The position numbers and the translations under genes are program-made. Source: an uncultured Bacilli bacterium (lineage in GTDB: Bacteria; Bacillota_I; Bacilli_A; RF39; UBA660). From it: 25,511 nt of DNA. Location of the stretch: assembly GCA_910589335.1 (NCBI GenBank), contig CAJUTW010000008.1, forward strand, positions 16,447 through 41,957. Direction: 5' to 3'. This document shows, one piece after another, positions 24,276 to 25,511 of the stretch. Position 1 is the first letter of the stretch. Each line of letters opens with the position of its first letter. The notes beneath the pieces were generated by a model. It saw only the letters and a list, made by a program, of their open reading frames with translations, searched no databases and was not told the DNA's origin.

Positions 24276-24884
24276 ATGTTAAAGAAAAATACTACAGAAT
24301 TAGGTAAAACCATAAGTGAAGCAAGAGAAAAAATTGGAATTTCACAAAGAGAATTAGCAAGACAATCCAACATGGACTGTGCTGAGGTTTCTCGTATTGA
24401 AGCTGGAAAAAGGTTAAAACCTAATGTTTTATATTTAAAAGGGATTGCTGAAACATTAAATTTAAGTATGGTTGATTTAATGAAACTTGCTGGATATAAT
24501 GATATGGAAATAAATTGGGGACAAGATTTTTCTGATAGAAGAGCTACTGCTGACTATCAAAAACAAATAAAAAGTTATGAACAATTTTATTTTGACATTT
24601 TAGAAGAATTAGAAACAAGAAGAAAAACTGATTTTGCAATTAAAGGTGGCATTGCTGATTTAATTGATAAATTAGAACTTGCTAAAATAGAAAATAAGGA
24701 AATATCAAATGATGAAATATTAGATAGACTAAAAGAATTAATTCCTATGATTAGACCTAATTTAGAAAAATTTGATAAATCAAAATATCCATCTTTTGAT
24801 TCTGGTGTATTTCCTAAAATAGAAATACAATCTGATGTGAAGTATCCTACTGTACCAAAGAATTTATTAGATAAGAAAGATTAA
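24276..24884 (+). CDS. XRE/Cro-CI family repressor
   Basis: 202 residues with an N-terminal helix-turn-helix (about 8-70: LGKTISEAREKIGISQRELA, SNMDCAEVSRIEAGKRLKPN, LNLSMVDLMKLAGY), the typical lambda-repressor-like fold of mobile-element master repressors. The C-terminal part is helical with no peptidase motif that I can see, so cleavage as in LexA/CI is not indicated. AGAGGTG precedes the ATG. Divergence from the winged-helix operon over an operator-rich gap suggests control of element 2 excision or transfer. Confidence 0.85.
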   Translation: MLKKNTTELGKTISEAREKIGISQRELARQSNMDCAEVSRIEAGKRLKPNVLYLKGIAETLNLSMVDLMKLAGYNDMEINWGQDFSDRRATADYQKQIKSYEQFYFDILEELETRRKTDFAIKGGIADLIDKLELAKIENKEISNDEILDRLKELIPMIRPNLEKFDKSKYPSFDSGVFPKIEIQSDVKYPTVPKNLLDKKD

Positions 24885-24922
24885 AATTACGAACACCTTT
24901 TATTTTTACAAGGTAAAAATGA

Positions 24923-25243
24923 AAGCAAGAAAAGTAATTTTATTCATCTTTACTTTTGCTATGCAAAAGAAAAAATAACCTTTTTGCTTTAGTCGCCAGA
25001 CTTTAGCATTAAGGTTATTTTCATATAAAGAATACGTGGCACGTTTTGTCAGCTATGCTGATGAAAGTGGCGATAGTATTCATTCTTTTTATTTAAACTT
25101 GATTTAAATAAAAAGGCAACAATATTACATTGTGAAACTTTGTAATATGTTGCTTAAATGGGGTTTCAAAAGGGAGCACCCTTTGCACACATCGTTATTG
25201 GCTTTGCCAATATCGTAGTGTGTTACTAAAATGTCATTTTAGT
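24923..25243. other. Hairpin-rich non-coding region (candidate oriT or structured RNA)
   Basis: About 320 bases with eight stem-loops in a row and no credible gene. The clearest are AATAACCTT/AAGGTTATT (24974-24982, 25011-25019); TCAGC/GCTGA (25049-25061); a perfect 13-bp stem with 5-base loop (25085-25097, 25103-25115); 25116-25129 with 25141-25153 (one bulge); AAAGGG/CCCTTT (25169-25184); TATTGGC/GCCAATA with a 3-base loop inside CACAC/GTGTG (25186-25222); and ACTAAAATG/CATTTTAGT (25225-25243). Such clustering is typical of transfer or single-strand origins and of structured RNAs. The sequence alone does not decide which. Confidence 0.55.
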
Positions 25244-25302
25244 CATTTACGAAAATCCATTAGTTGTAAAACTTCTTTTGAATTTTCATGATAAAATTTT
25301 AG

Positions 25303-25511
25303 TTATAATCTTATATAATTAGTATAAATTTTCATAAATTCTGAATGTGTTTCAATAACTATCTCATAAGTATTAGAACCAATTTGAATAATTAATCCAT
25401 CTTTTGCCTCTTGAATAGATGTAATCTTATCATGTGGTTTATCAAAGCTAACATTTTGTGATGAATAAATTAATCTCTTTGTTGTCAAATATAGAGTACC
25501 AAAATATTTAG
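25303..25511 (-). CDS. C-terminal part of a bacterial PH-like domain protein (5' end outside window)
   Basis: The frame is open at the window edge; 68 codons are visible. It reads KYFGTLYLTTKRLIYSSQ, then ITSIQEAKDGLIIQIGSNTY and EIVIETHSEFMKIY. The pattern G-x-LYLTxKRLI, followed by an acidic ITSI strand, DGLII and a final helix, is that of GRAM/bacterial PH-like domains. The function is unknown. A TTG at 25486-25488 could start a shorter frame, but the conserved GTLYL lies upstream of it, so the gene most likely continues to the right. Confidence 0.6.
   Translation of the reverse strand, partial: KYFGTLYLTTKRLIYSSQNVSFDKPHDKITSIQEAKDGLIIQIGSNTYEIVIETHSEFMKIYTNYIRL

Larger units (their letters stand above)
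21265..25511. mobile_element. Element 2: second serine-recombinase element (right end outside window)
   Basis: It begins somewhere between 21245 and 21299, immediately beside the recombinase gene, just as element 1 does. It repeats the order recombinase, tiny ORF, HTH_36 protein on the minus strand, then adds a second winged-helix gene, an XRE repressor, a hairpin-rich region and a PH-like gene. The exact left edge cannot be fixed without the other end. Conjugation genes, if any, would be to the right. Confidence 0.65.

Overview
The window is very AT-rich, uses the standard code with strong Shine-Dalgarno sites, and carries a fused AdhE, a LysM peptidoglycan amidase and large serine recombinases. 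This points to a low-GC, walled Bacillota (Firmicutes) bacterium, probably an anaerobic fermenter. No rRNA or tRNA was seen, so I cannot name a genus.

Layout. (1) 1-2433: adhE, cut at its 5' end by the window edge. (2) 2455-3883: an IS3-family element whose orfB is broken by two frameshifts. (3) 3897-4883: the C-terminal part of a LysM-type N-acetylmuramoyl-L-alanine amidase gene on the minus strand. (4) 4884-21013: a 16.1-kb integrative element inserted in that amidase gene. (5) 21014 to about 21264: the middle part of the same amidase gene. (6) about 21265 to the window end: a second serine-recombinase element, open at the right, which appears to interrupt the amidase again near the start of its catalytic domain.

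Element 1 is a defence island. From left to right it holds a large serine recombinase; tiny ORFs; a winged-helix and a ribbon-helix-helix regulator behind a leader with stacked hairpins and a 17-residue leader ORF; four 12-bp repeats; an invertible hsdS/tyrosine recombinase/hsdS cassette; a DUF4145-like protein; hsdM and hsdR; a Fic protein with a VbhA-like N-terminal segment; and a two-gene Hachiman system (helicase HamB, DUF1837 nuclease HamA). The two ends can be read to the base: both carry CCACC. Joining the outer halves restores the amidase frame (ANHINSGGEGAEIVYS). Joining the inner halves gives a site with two nearly identical 14-bp arms placed symmetrically around the core, as expected of a serine-integrase attP.

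Element 2 has the same recombinase, tiny ORF and winged-helix order, then a second winged-helix gene diverging from an XRE repressor across a promoter/operator region. A 320-bp hairpin-rich non-coding stretch (candidate oriT or structured RNA) and the end of a PH-like domain gene follow.

How it works together (inference): element 1 would move as a unit bringing three defences, namely a phase-variable type I restriction system, a Fic toxin-like enzyme and Hachiman. Each block has its own extended -10 promoter. Exact excision of both elements could rebuild the cell-wall amidase, resembling the gene-interrupting elements known from sporulating Firmicutes. The clearest points to test are the reversible interruption of the amidase, the hsdS inversion with its movable promoter and variant ribosome-binding site, and the leader structures upstream of hamA and of the regulator operon.
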